A DNA stretch of 64,000 nucleotides from Bifidobacterium goeldii (GCF_003951095.1 NZ_QXGL01000001.1:558001-622000), one strand, 5' to 3'; counted from the stretch's first letter, positions 37,394 to 46,184 are shown. Numbers and translations: made by a program. Notes: generated by a model from the letters alone, not told the origin.

Positions 37394-38362
37394 TCACGCC
37401 GTACGGCTCTTCGGGTCAAGCGCGTCCTTGACGGCGTCACCCATCATGATGAAGCTCAACACAGTGACAGCCAGAGCCACGGACGGGTAGAACAACACCA
37501 TCGGGTTGGTCATCAGGTTGGTCTGTGCATTGGAGATGTCGCCGCCCCAGCTGACCGTGGTGGTCGGCAGGCCGACACCCAGGAAGCTCAGCGTAGCTTC
37601 GGAGACAATGTAGGAGCCCAGCGACGTGGTACCGATAACGATGATCGGGGCCAGCGAGTTCGGGATGATGTGGCGGAACAGATTACGCATTGGAGTGGAG
37701 CCCAGAGCCGTAGAAGCAGTGTTGAACTCAAGGTTCTTCGCTTCCAGCACAGCGCCACGAGCAATACGCGCAGTGGATACCCAGCCGAACAGGGCCAGCA
37801 CGAGCACGATCTTCCAGATCGACGTGGAGGTCTTGAACATCTGCAGCACGACGATGGCGCCGAGCAGCATCGGGATCGCGTAGAAGATATCGTTCAAACG
37901 GCTCAGCACTGCATCAATCCAGCCGCCGCAGAAGCCAGCGACAGCGCCAATCAGCGTACCGATGATCACCACAAGGATCGTCGACAGCAGGCCAACGGAC
38001 AGCGACGTACGCGTACCGTACACGGTACGAGCGAACACGTCGCAGCCCTGGAAGTCAAAGCCGAACGGGTGGCCAGCTTCCGGGTCGCCTAGCGAGTTGT
38101 CCAAGTTGCAGTAGTTCGGATCAGTCTTAGTCAGCACGCTTGGGAACAGTGCTACAAAGATGATGAAGATGATAAGAATGCCCGAAATGATGAACAGCGG
38201 GTTCTTACGCAGGTTGCGCCACGCATCAGCCCACATGCTCGTAGCCGGAGCGGATTCATCAACCTTGTCGACATCCTGCAGCGGAGTTTCATCAAGAGGC
38301 GCGACGAAACGCTCCTGCCCGGGGAGGACGGCAACGTCATGGATAGTCGTGTTGTCACTCAT
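37394..38362 (-). CDS. oppC: Oligopeptide ABC transporter permease OppC
   Basis: The 322-residue permease has a polar N-terminus (about 50 residues), six membrane segments and the OppC-type GTRTSLSVGLLSTILVVIIG and ASTALGSTPMRNLFRHIIPN, the EAA-loop that contacts the ATPase. The ATG at 38362 has a GGGAGGG site; the open frame to 38386 overlaps oppB and is not needed. Gap to oppB is 20 bp. Confidence 0.94.
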   Translation of the reverse strand: MSDNTTIHDVAVLPGQERFVAPLDETPLQDVDKVDESAPATSMWADAWRNLRKNPLFIISGILIIFIIFVALFPSVLTKTDPNYCNLDNSLGDPEAGHPFGFDFQGCDVFARTVYGTRTSLSVGLLSTILVVIIGTLIGAVAGFCGGWIDAVLSRLNDIFYAIPMLLGAIVVLQMFKTSTSIWKIVLVLALFGWVSTARIARGAVLEAKNLEFNTASTALGSTPMRNLFRHIIPNSLAPIIVIGTTSLGSYIVSEATLSFLGVGLPTTTVSWGGDISNAQTNLMTNPMVLFYPSVALAVTVLSFIMMGDAVKDALDPKSRTA

Positions 38363-38382
38363 TGTGTTATCCCTCCCCTGCA

Positions 38383-39309
38383 TCACGCGTAACGGATACG
38401 CGGATCAAGTGCCGCGTACAGCAGGTCGACGATCAGGTTGCAGACGACGAAGACCAGCATCAGCAGCGTCACGATGGACACCACAAGGTTGCTTTCGCCC
38501 TTCAGGATGCTCTGGTAGGTCAGGAAGCCAACGCCGTGAATGTTGAAGATCTGCTCGGTGATCATAGCGCCACCCATCAGTGCACCAAGATCCTGGCCAA
38601 GGTAAGTCACCACAGGAATCAGCGAGTTACGCAGCACGTGACGAACCATCACTGACTTGTTGCTCATACCCTTCGCGCGCGCCGTACGCACGTAATCCTC
38701 AGCAATATTCGAGGAGATTTCAGAGCGGGTCAGACGGATGATATAGGCCATAGACACAGAGCCAAGCACCATCGCTGGGAACAACAGGTCGAAGAAACCA
38801 GGGTCGTTGCCAGCGGTCACAGGGATAAGGCTCCACTGCACGCCCAGGAAGTACTGGCCAGCGAAGCCAGTCACGAAGGTAGGCACAGAGATGAGCAGCA
38901 GGGAGACGATCAGGATAACCGTGTCGTACCACTTGCCCTTCTTCAGGCCGGAGATGATACCGAAGATGATACCGAAGATAGCCTCGAAGAAGAAGGCCAT
39001 GATGCCCAGCCTGATGGTCACCGGGAATGCACGCGCAATTTCCGCAGTGATTGGCTGACCGGCGAACGTCTGACCGAAGTTCAGTGTCAGCGCGTTCTTG
39101 AGGAACAGCAGGTACTGGATGATAAACGGTTTGTCGAGGTTGTACTCGGCGCGGATCTGGGCGGCGACAGCTTCGTTAACCGGCTTGTCACCAAACATCG
39201 CTTTAACCGGATCGCCCGGCAGTGCGAAGACGAGTGCATAGACCAGCAGTGTCGTGCCGAGAACCACGGGGATCATCTGCAATACTCGGCGCAGAAGATA
39301 CTTGCCCAT
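38383..39309 (-). CDS. oppB: Oligopeptide ABC transporter permease OppB
   Basis: The 308-residue permease begins MGKYLLRRVLQMIPVVLGTT, typical of OppB/DppB, has six membrane segments and the EAA-loop VRTARAKGMSNKSVMVRHVL. The ATG at 39309 has AAGGAG upstream at correct distance. It heads the oppB-oppC-oppDF run, separated from oppA by a terminator-like hairpin, so membrane components can be made at lower level than the binding protein. Confidence 0.94.
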   Translation of the reverse strand: MGKYLLRRVLQMIPVVLGTTLLVYALVFALPGDPVKAMFGDKPVNEAVAAQIRAEYNLDKPFIIQYLLFLKNALTLNFGQTFAGQPITAEIARAFPVTIRLGIMAFFFEAIFGIIFGIISGLKKGKWYDTVILIVSLLLISVPTFVTGFAGQYFLGVQWSLIPVTAGNDPGFFDLLFPAMVLGSVSMAYIIRLTRSEISSNIAEDYVRTARAKGMSNKSVMVRHVLRNSLIPVVTYLGQDLGALMGGAMITEQIFNIHGVGFLTYQSILKGESNLVVSIVTLLMLVFVVCNLIVDLLYAALDPRIRYA

Positions 39310-39515
39310 TGGCTTCTCCTTATTCTTTCGGACCGGCCGTCCGCTTCTCCCCCGCACGCAATGGGCGCACGAAAATACACTGGGCCGGTCGCTCAGTACC
39401 CCGTAAGTCTACCCCATGGGTTGACCTGAATGTTTCGTGAGGATGACGTGAATCTTAAAAACGGTATATCGCGGATGTTGTAAAGACACGCGCACAAGCT
39501 GTTTGAGCATACAAA

Positions 39516-39547
39516 ACGGGGCGGAACCCGTACGGATTCCGCCCCGT
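39516..39547 (-). terminator. Hairpin between oppA and oppB
   Basis: acggggcggaa pairs with ttccgccccgt (11 bp) and is followed by TTTT on the minus strand, 40 bp after the oppA stop. It probably reduces read-through into oppBCDF. The remaining 200 bp to oppB hold no gene; a TAGACT box near 39410 could be an internal promoter. Confidence 0.75.
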
Positions 39548-39589
39548 TCGCAATCAGAGATCACGAAGATGATCAGCAAGCGCTTAGGC

Positions 39590-41224
39590 TCACTTGGTCA
39601 GCTCCTCGTAGACCGGCAGGTTCTGCCAGTTCATCTCGAAGCCCTTCACGCTGGTGCCAGCAACGCCGCAAGCGTTGGAGTAGTACAGCGGGATGGACGG
39701 CAGGTCCTGCAGCAGGATCTCCTGAGCCTGCTGGTAGAGCTTGTTGGCGTCGTCGGTGGACTGGGCAGCGTAAGCCTCGTCCATCAGCTTGTCGAAGTCA
39801 GCGTTCTTGAAGTCACCATCGTTGGAGCCCTTGCCGTCAGCAGCAGCAGAAGCGTACAGCTGGAACAGGTAGTTCTCAGCGGACGGGTAATCCGGCTGCC
39901 AACCAGTACGGAAGGCGCCCTTAACCTGACGGTTGGTGATCGCGTCACGGAACTCCTGGAAGGTCGGCACCGGGGTGGTGGCGACGTTGATGCCCAGGTT
40001 GTTCTTCAGCTGGTTGACGATAGCGTCGTAGATCGGCTTAGCGCCACCATCAGCGTTGTAGGAGAAGGTCAGCTGGCCATCGAACTTGGAGATAGCGTCA
40101 GCCTTGGCCCACAGTTCCTTAGCCTTGGCAGCATCGAACTCGAGGTTGTCCTCACCCTTCAGGGAGTCGGAGTAGCCAGGGGTCAGCGGGGAGGTGAAGT
40201 CCTTGGCCGGGGTGCCGACGCCGTTGAGCACCTTGTCGGTGATCTGCTCACGGTTGATGGCCTTGGAGATAGCCTGACGACGCAGCTGGCCTTCCTCGGT
40301 GTTCACATCGAAGTGCTCGAGGTTGGACGGAATGGTGAAGGTCTGGGACACAGAACCAGCCTTGTTGTAAGCCTGCACCTTCGGATCCTTCTCGAAGGTC
40401 TTGGTGGCGGAGGCCGGGACGGACTCCATCACGTCAAGGTTGCCAGCCTGGATGTCAGCGTAAGCAGCCTTGTCGTCAGTGTAGATCTTGAAGGTGATGC
40501 CGTCGTTCTTAGCAACGTCGTTGCCCTTGTAGTCAGGGTTCTTGACGAGGCGGATTTCCTTGTTGTGATCCCAGCCGTCGAACTTGTACGGGCCGTTGCC
40601 TACCGGCTTCTCGCCGAAGGCCTTCGGATCCTTGTAGAAGGATTCCGGCAGCGGAGCGAAGGCGAGGTAACCGATCTTGATCGGGAAGGTGGCGTCAGGC
40701 TGAGACATGTCCACAGTGAAGGTGGTGTCGTCAACAACCTTCAGGCCGGAGAGCTGCTCGGTGCCCTTGAGGCCGTCCTTCTGCAGATCGTCGAAGCCAG
40801 CGATGGTGGAGAAGAAGGAGGAGCACTTCTGAGCGTTCTTGGCGTTAGCCACGTAGCTCCAAGCCTTGGTGAAGGACTCAGCGGTCACCGGGGTGCCGTC
40901 GGTGAACTTCCAACCAGACTTGATCTTGATGGTGTACTGGGTAGCGTTCTCGTTCGGGGTGATGGACTCAGCCACTTCGTTGGAAGCGTTGCCCTTAGCA
41001 TCGAAGGAGACGAGGCGAGCGAACAGCAGGTCGCCCGGCTTGCCGCCACCGGTCTCGTTGGTGTTACCCGGGATCAGCGGGTTCTGAGGCTCGGAAGCGT
41101 ACGAGGTGATGATCATCTTGCCGTTATCAGAGGAAGCGGTGTTGCTGTTGGAGGAGCCGCAGCCGCTCAGCAGCATGGCCAGCGAGCAAGCCGCGGCCGC
41201 GAAAGCAAGAGCTTTCTTCTTCAT
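39590..41224 (-). CDS. oppA: Oligopeptide-binding lipoprotein OppA
   Basis: The 544-residue solute-binding protein (SBP_bac_5 family) has a signal peptide with lipobox MLLSGC (Cys near residue 22). The mature protein has GWKFTDGTPVTAESFTKAWS, PVGNGPYKFDGWDHNKEIRL and the C-terminal PSIPLYYSNACGVAG. It captures peptides outside the cell and delivers them to OppBC. The codon usage is strongly biased to G/C-ending codons, as in gap and acnA, indicating high expression. An AGGAGAAC site precedes the ATG. A long hairpin in the leader (41273-41318) may regulate it. Confidence 0.95.
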   Translation of the reverse strand: MKKKALAFAAAACSLAMLLSGCGSSNSNTASSDNGKMIITSYASEPQNPLIPGNTNETGGGKPGDLLFARLVSFDAKGNASNEVAESITPNENATQYTIKIKSGWKFTDGTPVTAESFTKAWSYVANAKNAQKCSSFFSTIAGFDDLQKDGLKGTEQLSGLKVVDDTTFTVDMSQPDATFPIKIGYLAFAPLPESFYKDPKAFGEKPVGNGPYKFDGWDHNKEIRLVKNPDYKGNDVAKNDGITFKIYTDDKAAYADIQAGNLDVMESVPASATKTFEKDPKVQAYNKAGSVSQTFTIPSNLEHFDVNTEEGQLRRQAISKAINREQITDKVLNGVGTPAKDFTSPLTPGYSDSLKGEDNLEFDAAKAKELWAKADAISKFDGQLTFSYNADGGAKPIYDAIVNQLKNNLGINVATTPVPTFQEFRDAITNRQVKGAFRTGWQPDYPSAENYLFQLYASAAADGKGSNDGDFKNADFDKLMDEAYAAQSTDDANKLYQQAQEILLQDLPSIPLYYSNACGVAGTSVKGFEMNWQNLPVYEELTK

Positions 41225-41272
41225 ATGATGTTCTCCTATTCCATTGTCGTCGGGCCTTGCCCGGCGTTACGC

Positions 41273-41318
41273 AAAAGGGGCTGGCACATGCGACACACGT
41301 ATGTGCACAACCCCTTTG
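41273..41318 (-). promoter_or_regulatory. Long hairpin in the oppA leader
   Basis: On the minus strand caaaggggttgtgcacatac pairs imperfectly with gcatgtgccagccccttttg around a short loop, and TTTT closes the stem. It lies 49 bp before the oppA start codon. It could end xerC transcripts (xerC stops 310 bp upstream) or act as an attenuator of oppA; no good promoter fits between it and oppA, which favours the second. A short hairpin (cgggc-ctt-gcccg, 41251-41263) follows. The rest of the 400-bp gap (41320-41626) holds no recognisable gene. Confidence 0.5.
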
Positions 41319-41626
41319 CTGATCAAGGCTTATTGTTGCGCGGTTTTACGACAACGCATAATCACGAGTTCGAAACACTTCGCAGCAGTGTTATGTACAG
41401 TCATCGATGTTGGCCAGCGAGGGGCATGTGGCGAGATTCCAACGGATTTCCCAGCTTGATACAAGAGTGTTCACATGATATTGCTGTGTGACAGTGTGCA
41501 TAAATCCACTGCGCAATGTTACGAGTATGTTAATTCCAGGCGTTTTTACGTTATATTTGCTTACAAATTTCCCCGATGGCGTATCTACATGGTGAGACAC
41601 GAAGGCAGCAAACCGTACTTTTGCAT

Positions 41627-42736
41627 TCACGCGCGAGGGAATGCTTGTGTATAACGCGCCTTCAACTGCTCAATAGACACATGCGTATAACGCTGCGTAG
41701 TTTTTAGCGAGGCATGCCCCAACAGCTCCTGCACTTCGCGTAAGTCAGCGCCACCATCGAGCATATGTGTAGCGGCGCTATGGCGCAGTGCGTGAGGCGC
41801 GATATCTGGTACGCCGGCTTCCTGAGCTTTACGATGGACCACCATGCGTACTACGCGCTGATCGATGCGCCCACCACGCGCACCAAGAAACATAGGCGAG
41901 CGCGATGATGACGATTTGTGTGCCGCTTGTGTGTTGCCCCGCGCAATAAGTACCGAACGCCCCTGCTCAAGCCACGCTACTAATGCGGCAGCAGCTGGAG
42001 CCCCAAACGGCACAACACGTTGCTTGTTCCCCTTACCAGTGACACGCAGCGTGTGCGAAGCTAAATCAATATCGCCAACATTCAATCCAGTCAGTTCTGC
42101 TACACGAATCCCCGTAGCGTACAACGTTTCCAACATTGCAGCATCACGCAACGCAATGGCATGCGTTACCGCCTTGTTGGTACGCGCACCTTCCCTATCG
42201 TCAGAGGCATTGTTGCCGTGCATATCACTGCTATCACTGCGCGTGCGCGAATCATCGATAGCGGTAGCATCAGCATCTGCAACATCCATTAACGCTCCAG
42301 CCTGTGCTTCAGTTAACACGGTAGGCAGTGTGCTGGCACTTTTGGGTGTCATCAATACTGCTGCTGGATCCGTTGGAATACGCCCGCGTTCATGCGCCCA
42401 CGCAAACAGTGCGCGTACGGAAACGACTTTGCGAGCCATGCTAGATCGCGCATGCGTATGCGTCAGGTCAGCCATCCAAGCGCGCAAATCATCCGTTGTT
42501 ACTTGGGCCAGCGCTGTGATACCGCGCTCAGCGAGCACAGTGCTGCATTGCGCAATATCAGTGCCATACGCTTTTACCGTGTTCGCTGATAAGCCACGAT
42601 TTGCTGCAAGCCAAACAAGGAAAGGTGCTACATCGTTATCAAAGGGTGATGGTTGTGCGTCTTGCGTTACGCTCGATGAGCGGAGCGATGCCTCAGTTGC
42701 AGTTGACTGAGACGCTGAAGCAGACGATGACGACAT
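41627..42736 (-). CDS. xerC: Tyrosine recombinase, XerC type
   Basis: The 369-residue protein has an N-terminal SAM-like core-binding domain (FLVWLAANRGLSANTVKAYG) and the catalytic set Arg (LYATGIRVAELTGL), Lys (GKGNKQRVVPFG), His-x-x-Arg (HALRHSAATHMLDGG), His (LLGHASLKTTQRY) and nucleophile Tyr (TTQRYTHVS). With XerD it resolves chromosome dimers under FtsK control. It is about 60-70 residues longer than usual: a Ser-rich N-terminus and a polar insertion between the two domains' first helices (TAIDDSRTRSDSSDMHGNNA). The ATG at 42736 has AAAAGGGGAG upstream; the longer frame to 42802 runs past the ribosome binding site. The second recombinase is at 53311. Confidence 0.9.
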   Translation of the reverse strand: MSSSSASASQSTATEASLRSSSVTQDAQPSPFDNDVAPFLVWLAANRGLSANTVKAYGTDIAQCSTVLAERGITALAQVTTDDLRAWMADLTHTHARSSMARKVVSVRALFAWAHERGRIPTDPAAVLMTPKSASTLPTVLTEAQAGALMDVADADATAIDDSRTRSDSSDMHGNNASDDREGARTNKAVTHAIALRDAAMLETLYATGIRVAELTGLNVGDIDLASHTLRVTGKGNKQRVVPFGAPAAAALVAWLEQGRSVLIARGNTQAAHKSSSSRSPMFLGARGGRIDQRVVRMVVHRKAQEAGVPDIAPHALRHSAATHMLDGGADLREVQELLGHASLKTTQRYTHVSIEQLKARYTQAFPRA

Positions 42737-42812
42737 GGCAAACTCCCCTTTTGCTTCTACATTACCGTTCGCAGCGCTACGATGGAACAACGGCACAGGC
42801 AAAGGAGTCGAT

Positions 42813-43064
42813 ATGGCAATCCCTAATGAAATCCCAGCGCACGCGCGCGTAGTCGTTCGCGTATCCGAAGGCGTAGATCCGATTGATCATCGCATGAAAT
42901 ACCGTGACTACGTGGGGCATGTCACCTCATGGGATGGTCATACGTTGGAAATGACTCGCGATGCTGCCGCTAACGGTTCACGCCCTGAACAGCGCGTCAC
43001 TATTGATGCGGATACGATTATCACACTTAAACCAGTACCGGAGCGACCCTTTACTCGCCCATAG
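42813..43064 (+). CDS. Small conserved actinobacterial protein (possibly DUF6725)
   Basis: The 83-residue protein reads IPAHARVVVRVSEGVDPIDH, followed by RMKYRDYVGHVTSWDGHTLE and ends RVTIDADTIITLKPVPERP. The pattern resembles a small SH3-like RNA- or DNA-associated domain that in other actinobacteria also precedes GNAT acetyltransferases. I believe it belongs to DUF6725, but from memory only. The ATG at 42813 follows AAAGGAG. It is divergent from xerC with 76 bp between starts. Confidence 0.75.
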   Translation: MAIPNEIPAHARVVVRVSEGVDPIDHRMKYRDYVGHVTSWDGHTLEMTRDAAANGSRPEQRVTIDADTIITLKPVPERPFTRP

Positions 43065-43160
43065 AATTCTCATAAGCGATAATCCCATAGGTAATAAGGT
43101 ATACAGGCGTAGCGCAACGCTAGTATCAGCCGTACTGTTACGCGCTACGCCTAGCGCCGA

Positions 43161-44234
43161 CTAGATTGCGGAACGTACCTGTACGCGCATATCGTACGAA
43201 TCGCGAATAGCGACAATGTGTTCGCCGCGACGAGCAGAAGCCAATAGGTCTGCGCGCCAATGATCTGGGTCGATATGGAGATCGTATTCCGACTGTTCGG
43301 CACCCGGCACGGATGCCGGGTCCCCGGCCGAATCGCGCAACCGTTGCGCGGCTTTGTAGTCGCGGAATGGTTGACCGGCAGCAAAGAAATCAGTAATGCG
43401 ATCACTATCACCATCGCGCAACGCGTCAGCCATATCGGTTAACCGCGTGGCCATCGAACGCAGGAGTGTCTCAACATTGGCAGCATCCTCATCGACCATC
43501 GCACGCGTACGGTTTGGATCGGTGAGTGCCACGCGCGTCATATCACGCCAGCAGCCGGCAGCCAGTGCGGCGGCAATATTGCGGTCAGGGTGAGCCGTGA
43601 TTTCATTGATCAATGCCGTGGATACCACGTGTGGCATATGTGAGATCATGGCAGCGGCCCCATCATGCACGTGATCGTTAATCACAATAATGCGATTGCC
43701 TACGCCCTGAACAATCAACCGTGCAACAGCGAGGAAACGATCATAATCCGTGTGCTCGTCTACGCTTACTGCCCACAATGCGTCGTTGTACAGCGCAGGG
43801 TCAGCTGCCGACCATCCAGACAGTTCATTGCCGGCCATAGGGTGTGCTCCTACATAGCACTCCCCTAGTCCGGCGTCGTTCACCTGTTCGCGCACCATAG
43901 TTTTCACACTGCCCACATCGGTAAGCGTTGTTACCTGTGAATTAAGCGAACGCTTCAACTCGGCAAGTATGGCGGGCATTGCTTTGAGCGGATTGCACAA
44001 GACAATGATTGCAGGCTGAGCTTGCGCCAATTCAGCTAGCGTTGTCATACAGCGAATACCGTCCGCTTGCGCCTGTGCGTACGGATGATCACGGTGATTC
44101 CAGGCGATCACGTCCGCTCCGCGCGCGACGAGCCTGCGTGCAAGTGAGCCACCGATCAGTCCCAAACCGACGATACCAACCGTGTGATTACGGTCGTTGG
44201 CATGAATCGTATGCGTTGGTTGCGCTTCTACCAC
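43161..44234 (-). CDS. tyrA: Prephenate dehydrogenase
   Basis: TyrA oxidises prephenate to 4-hydroxyphenylpyruvate on the way to tyrosine. The 357-residue product has the NAD-binding GIVGLGLIGGSLARRLVARG at residues 18-38, the substrate motif VGAHPMAGNELSGWSAADPA with the conserved His, and HMPHVVSTAL in the helical domain. The C-terminal 70 residues (from about FRDYKAAQRLRDSAGDPASV) lack an obvious ACT domain. It overlaps pheA by 7 bp, so the last steps to Tyr and Phe are co-translated. Confidence 0.94.
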   Translation of the reverse strand: MVEAQPTHTIHANDRNHTVGIVGLGLIGGSLARRLVARGADVIAWNHRDHPYAQAQADGIRCMTTLAELAQAQPAIIVLCNPLKAMPAILAELKRSLNSQVTTLTDVGSVKTMVREQVNDAGLGECYVGAHPMAGNELSGWSAADPALYNDALWAVSVDEHTDYDRFLAVARLIVQGVGNRIIVINDHVHDGAAAMISHMPHVVSTALINEITAHPDRNIAAALAAGCWRDMTRVALTDPNRTRAMVDEDAANVETLLRSMATRLTDMADALRDGDSDRITDFFAAGQPFRDYKAAQRLRDSAGDPASVPGAEQSEYDLHIDPDHWRADLLASARRGEHIVAIRDSYDMRVQVRSAI

Positions 44235-45253
44235 AACAGCTCCTTGCAGGTTTTATCATCGTTCATCCAGTCGCTTGAGGCATTATCCTCGTATCGCACG
44301 CCACCGTTTGGCAGCGACCATGCGTATACCGGTGGGCTAGGCCGTTCGCGACGTGGATATACGGCCAGAGTTTTCACCCAGTCGCCGTGTTCGATAACTT
44401 CGCCAAGCACTTCACGAAAATGCGGTTGCCATGGGGCTGCATCCATAGTGGCAATAAAACTGTACGTACCGTCTCGGCCTTTAATAGGGCGTGAGATAAA
44501 GCTGGTCATGTTGAGTCCTGCGTCACGCAAAACATCCAACAGGTTTGCGAGCACGCCCGGGCCGGTATAGAGCGGAATGAACGCGACAATGGATTCGAAT
44601 TCAGCGTCGTCACGATTTGCTTTGCCGCTGCTGACGCGCGCTGCTACAGCTGCAAGTTGTGCAGCTTCGGCGCGAGGTGCCAGAATCAAAAACTCGGTGT
44701 GTGCACCGGGATAATCTTCAACAGCTGTTGCAACGCGCGTCAGTCCGTACAGTTCGCCGCAAATTGCTGGGCCAAGTGCGACTTGCCCCGGTTTGAGATC
44801 ACGGCATGCGGCACCATTGGATGCTGCCGGCACAGCAGTGAGCTTATGTTCGGCGGCAAAACGACGGCATTGTGCTAATCCGTGAGGATGCGCGGTGATT
44901 GTCGTGCATGATGCAATGAGCGATGCTGCGTCTGCCGTGCTGTCTGTCGTATGCGACGAAGCAGGTTTGACAAATGCGTCGAAGGAGACATCAATGCCGA
45001 CGCGTGCGAATGCGGCAGTGTTTCGTGCGTCGATTAACGCGTCAAGATTGGGGACCACGTATCCTTCGATATTGTTTTCCCAAGCGATAGCACCCCAATC
45101 GCCATGGTGTTGAACAGCGTCGAGAATCGCTGGCACATCGGGTTCAGCTTGCAAGGTGATCGTACCGTCAATAGCGTGCAATGTTGCTGCAGCTTGTAGT
45201 GCGGCTTGATGCGTGAACGTGCCTTCAGGGCCAAGATAGTGCAGCGTGGTCAT
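44228..45253 (-). CDS. pheA: Prephenate dehydratase
   Basis: PheA converts prephenate to phenylpyruvate. The 341-residue product has the PDT domain (MTTLHYLGPEGTFTHQAALQ, IAWENNIEGYVVPNLDALID) and an ACT regulatory domain (GPGVLANLLDVLRDAGLNMT, ISRPIKGRDGTYSFIATMD) with the ESRP-like loop changed to ISRP. The highly conserved NxTRF catalytic motif reads GAHTEFLIL here, so the Thr is kept but Arg is replaced by Glu. The start follows the stop of the membrane protein gene by two bases. Confidence 0.92.
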   Translation of the reverse strand: MTTLHYLGPEGTFTHQAALQAAATLHAIDGTITLQAEPDVPAILDAVQHHGDWGAIAWENNIEGYVVPNLDALIDARNTAAFARVGIDVSFDAFVKPASSHTTDSTADAASLIASCTTITAHPHGLAQCRRFAAEHKLTAVPAASNGAACRDLKPGQVALGPAICGELYGLTRVATAVEDYPGAHTEFLILAPRAEAAQLAAVAARVSSGKANRDDAEFESIVAFIPLYTGPGVLANLLDVLRDAGLNMTSFISRPIKGRDGTYSFIATMDAAPWQPHFREVLGEVIEHGDWVKTLAVYPRRERPSPPVYAWSLPNGGVRYEDNASSDWMNDDKTCKELLW

Positions 45254-45255
45254 GA

Positions 45256-45747
45256 TTAGCGTGCCTCACCGGCAGACGAGCTGGGACTGGTGGCTCGGGG
45301 TGTAGTTCCGTTTGGGGTTGGTTTTGTGCCGATACGGAACCATGATGCTGGCATAAACAGCATGCCAAGTTGGACGAGAATCATGCCGATAAGCCAAATG
45401 TACCCGGCATGCTGGCTGAAGTATGGTACTGAGCCGCCAAAGCCGATTGGCGTGAGTGCGTCGCCAGTAGACGCTCCGGCAATAACCCATGCTGTGCCGG
45501 ATGATGCGATCAGATGCAATGCGAGGCCGACGGCGTCGAGTCGAGCGCGTGCACACCATGTTGACAGGATGAGGATGAGAAAGGCGATTGCCAGACCGTA
45601 AGGAATATTGGATGCCGCTCCCATACGATGTGCGAATGTGCCGAATACGGCAACCAGTGCACCAGCAAGTACGGTAACAACACCCCGCGCAATCAGCCCC
45701 AAACGATGGGACCACGGCAGGTTAGCACGATCTTCCAATTGCATCAT
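45256..45747 (-). CDS. Predicted four-helix membrane protein upstream of pheA
   Basis: The 163-residue protein has four hydrophobic segments (VVTVLAGALVAVFGTFAHRM, PYGLAIAFLILILSTWCARA, GLALHLIASSGTAWVIAGAS, YIWLIGMILVQLGMLFMPAS) and a polar C-terminus of Thr, Pro and Ser. It looks like the small DUF6113-type membrane proteins of actinobacteria, but this is only an impression. It starts the probable operon with pheA and tyrA; the stop codon lies two bases before the pheA start. Confidence 0.75.
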   Translation of the reverse strand: MMQLEDRANLPWSHRLGLIARGVVTVLAGALVAVFGTFAHRMGAASNIPYGLAIAFLILILSTWCARARLDAVGLALHLIASSGTAWVIAGASTGDALTPIGFGGSVPYFSQHAGYIWLIGMILVQLGMLFMPASWFRIGTKPTPNGTTPRATSPSSSAGEAR

Positions 45748-45841
45748 GCGTACCAGTATGCCCCGAACGGGCGAACAAACGTATGAAATTGATCGGTTGT
45801 GCGTTGCTAACTACCTGGTTTGCACTGATATTGTGGCGGTC

Positions 45842-45884
45842 TCTCCCCCAGTCAGCTTCGCTGACACCCCCTCGGCAGAGGGGG
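45842..45884. repeat. C/G-rich palindromic intergenic repeat
   Basis: gtcagc-ttc-gctgac followed by ccccctc-ggca-gaggggg. Paired palindromes of this composition recur in bifidobacterial intergenic regions from my knowledge of those genomes. It lies in the 460-bp gap between the membrane protein gene and typA. Confidence 0.6.
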
Positions 45885-45909
45885 GCAAGGCTCCGCCAGC
45901 ACCTATACA

Positions 45910-45944
45910 AGGAGGTCGGTCTACCGCAAGTAGATCGACCTCCT
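45910..45944. terminator. Hairpin in the typA downstream region
   Basis: aggaggtcggtctac pairs with gtagatcgacctcct (15 bp, one wobble) around cgcaa. Position and stem strength suggest a terminator or an insulating hairpin at the outer end of the typA repeat array. Confidence 0.55.
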
Positions 45945-45954
45945 ATGCCTATCA

Positions 45955-46079
45955 AATCAGGCTACTTCGTGGCTTGGTTATTCTGCTGAGCCGTTAAGCA
46001 GAAGGCCCAGTGGGCCTTCTGTAGGCGAAGTGAGCGGGCACACTACAAGCGCCCGCGAAGTCGTCAAAACAATCGGGCT
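45955..46079. repeat. Palindromic unit A of the stop-codon-associated repeat (typA distal copy)
   Basis: Read on the plus strand: a hairpin with CTTCG loop (45955-45979), GAGCCGTTAA (45988-45997), hairpin 2 cagaaggccca-g-tgggccttctg (45999-46021), TAGGCGAAGTGAG (46022-46034), hairpin 3 gcgggc / gcccgc (46034-46056), then GAAG. GCC before and GGC after hairpin 2 can pair. On the minus strand the first hairpin encodes Gln-Asn-Asn-Gln-Ala-Thr-Lys-stop, a copy of the typA tail. Confidence 0.8.
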
Positions 46080-46184
46080 ACTTCGTAGCCTGATTGTTTT
46101 GACGATGCCGAGGCGTTAAACGAACAGTCCAGTGGACTGTTCGTAGCCGAGGTGAGCGGATGCCACCACAGGGCATCCGCGAAG
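46061..46184. repeat. Palindromic unit B of the stop-codon-associated repeat (typA proximal copy)
   Basis: Same order as unit A with different stems: a 20-bp hairpin with CTTCG loop (46061-46105), GAGGCGTTAA (46110-46119), hairpin 2 cgaacagtcca-g-tggactgttcg (46121-46143), TAGCCGAGGTGAG (46144-46156), hairpin 3 gcggatgcc / ggcatccgc (46156-46180), GAAG. Here the GCC/GGC pair of unit A is swapped to GGC/GCC. The first hairpin again encodes Arg-Gln-Asn-Asn-Gln-Ala-Thr-Lys-stop on the minus strand, with other codons. Confidence 0.8.

Noticed and set aside
39503..41491. 662-codon open frame opposite oppA
   Set aside because: Antisense shadow of the highly biased oppA gene; the Val/Leu/Gly-rich translation is typical of such shadows.
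41627..42736. Phage integrase
   Set aside because: The tyrosine recombinase lies among core genes with no phage genes or attachment repeats; it matches XerC better.
45783..45989. 68-codon open frame across the intergenic repeats before typA
   Set aside because: It runs through palindromic repeats and has no family match; its codons are explained by the repeat structure.
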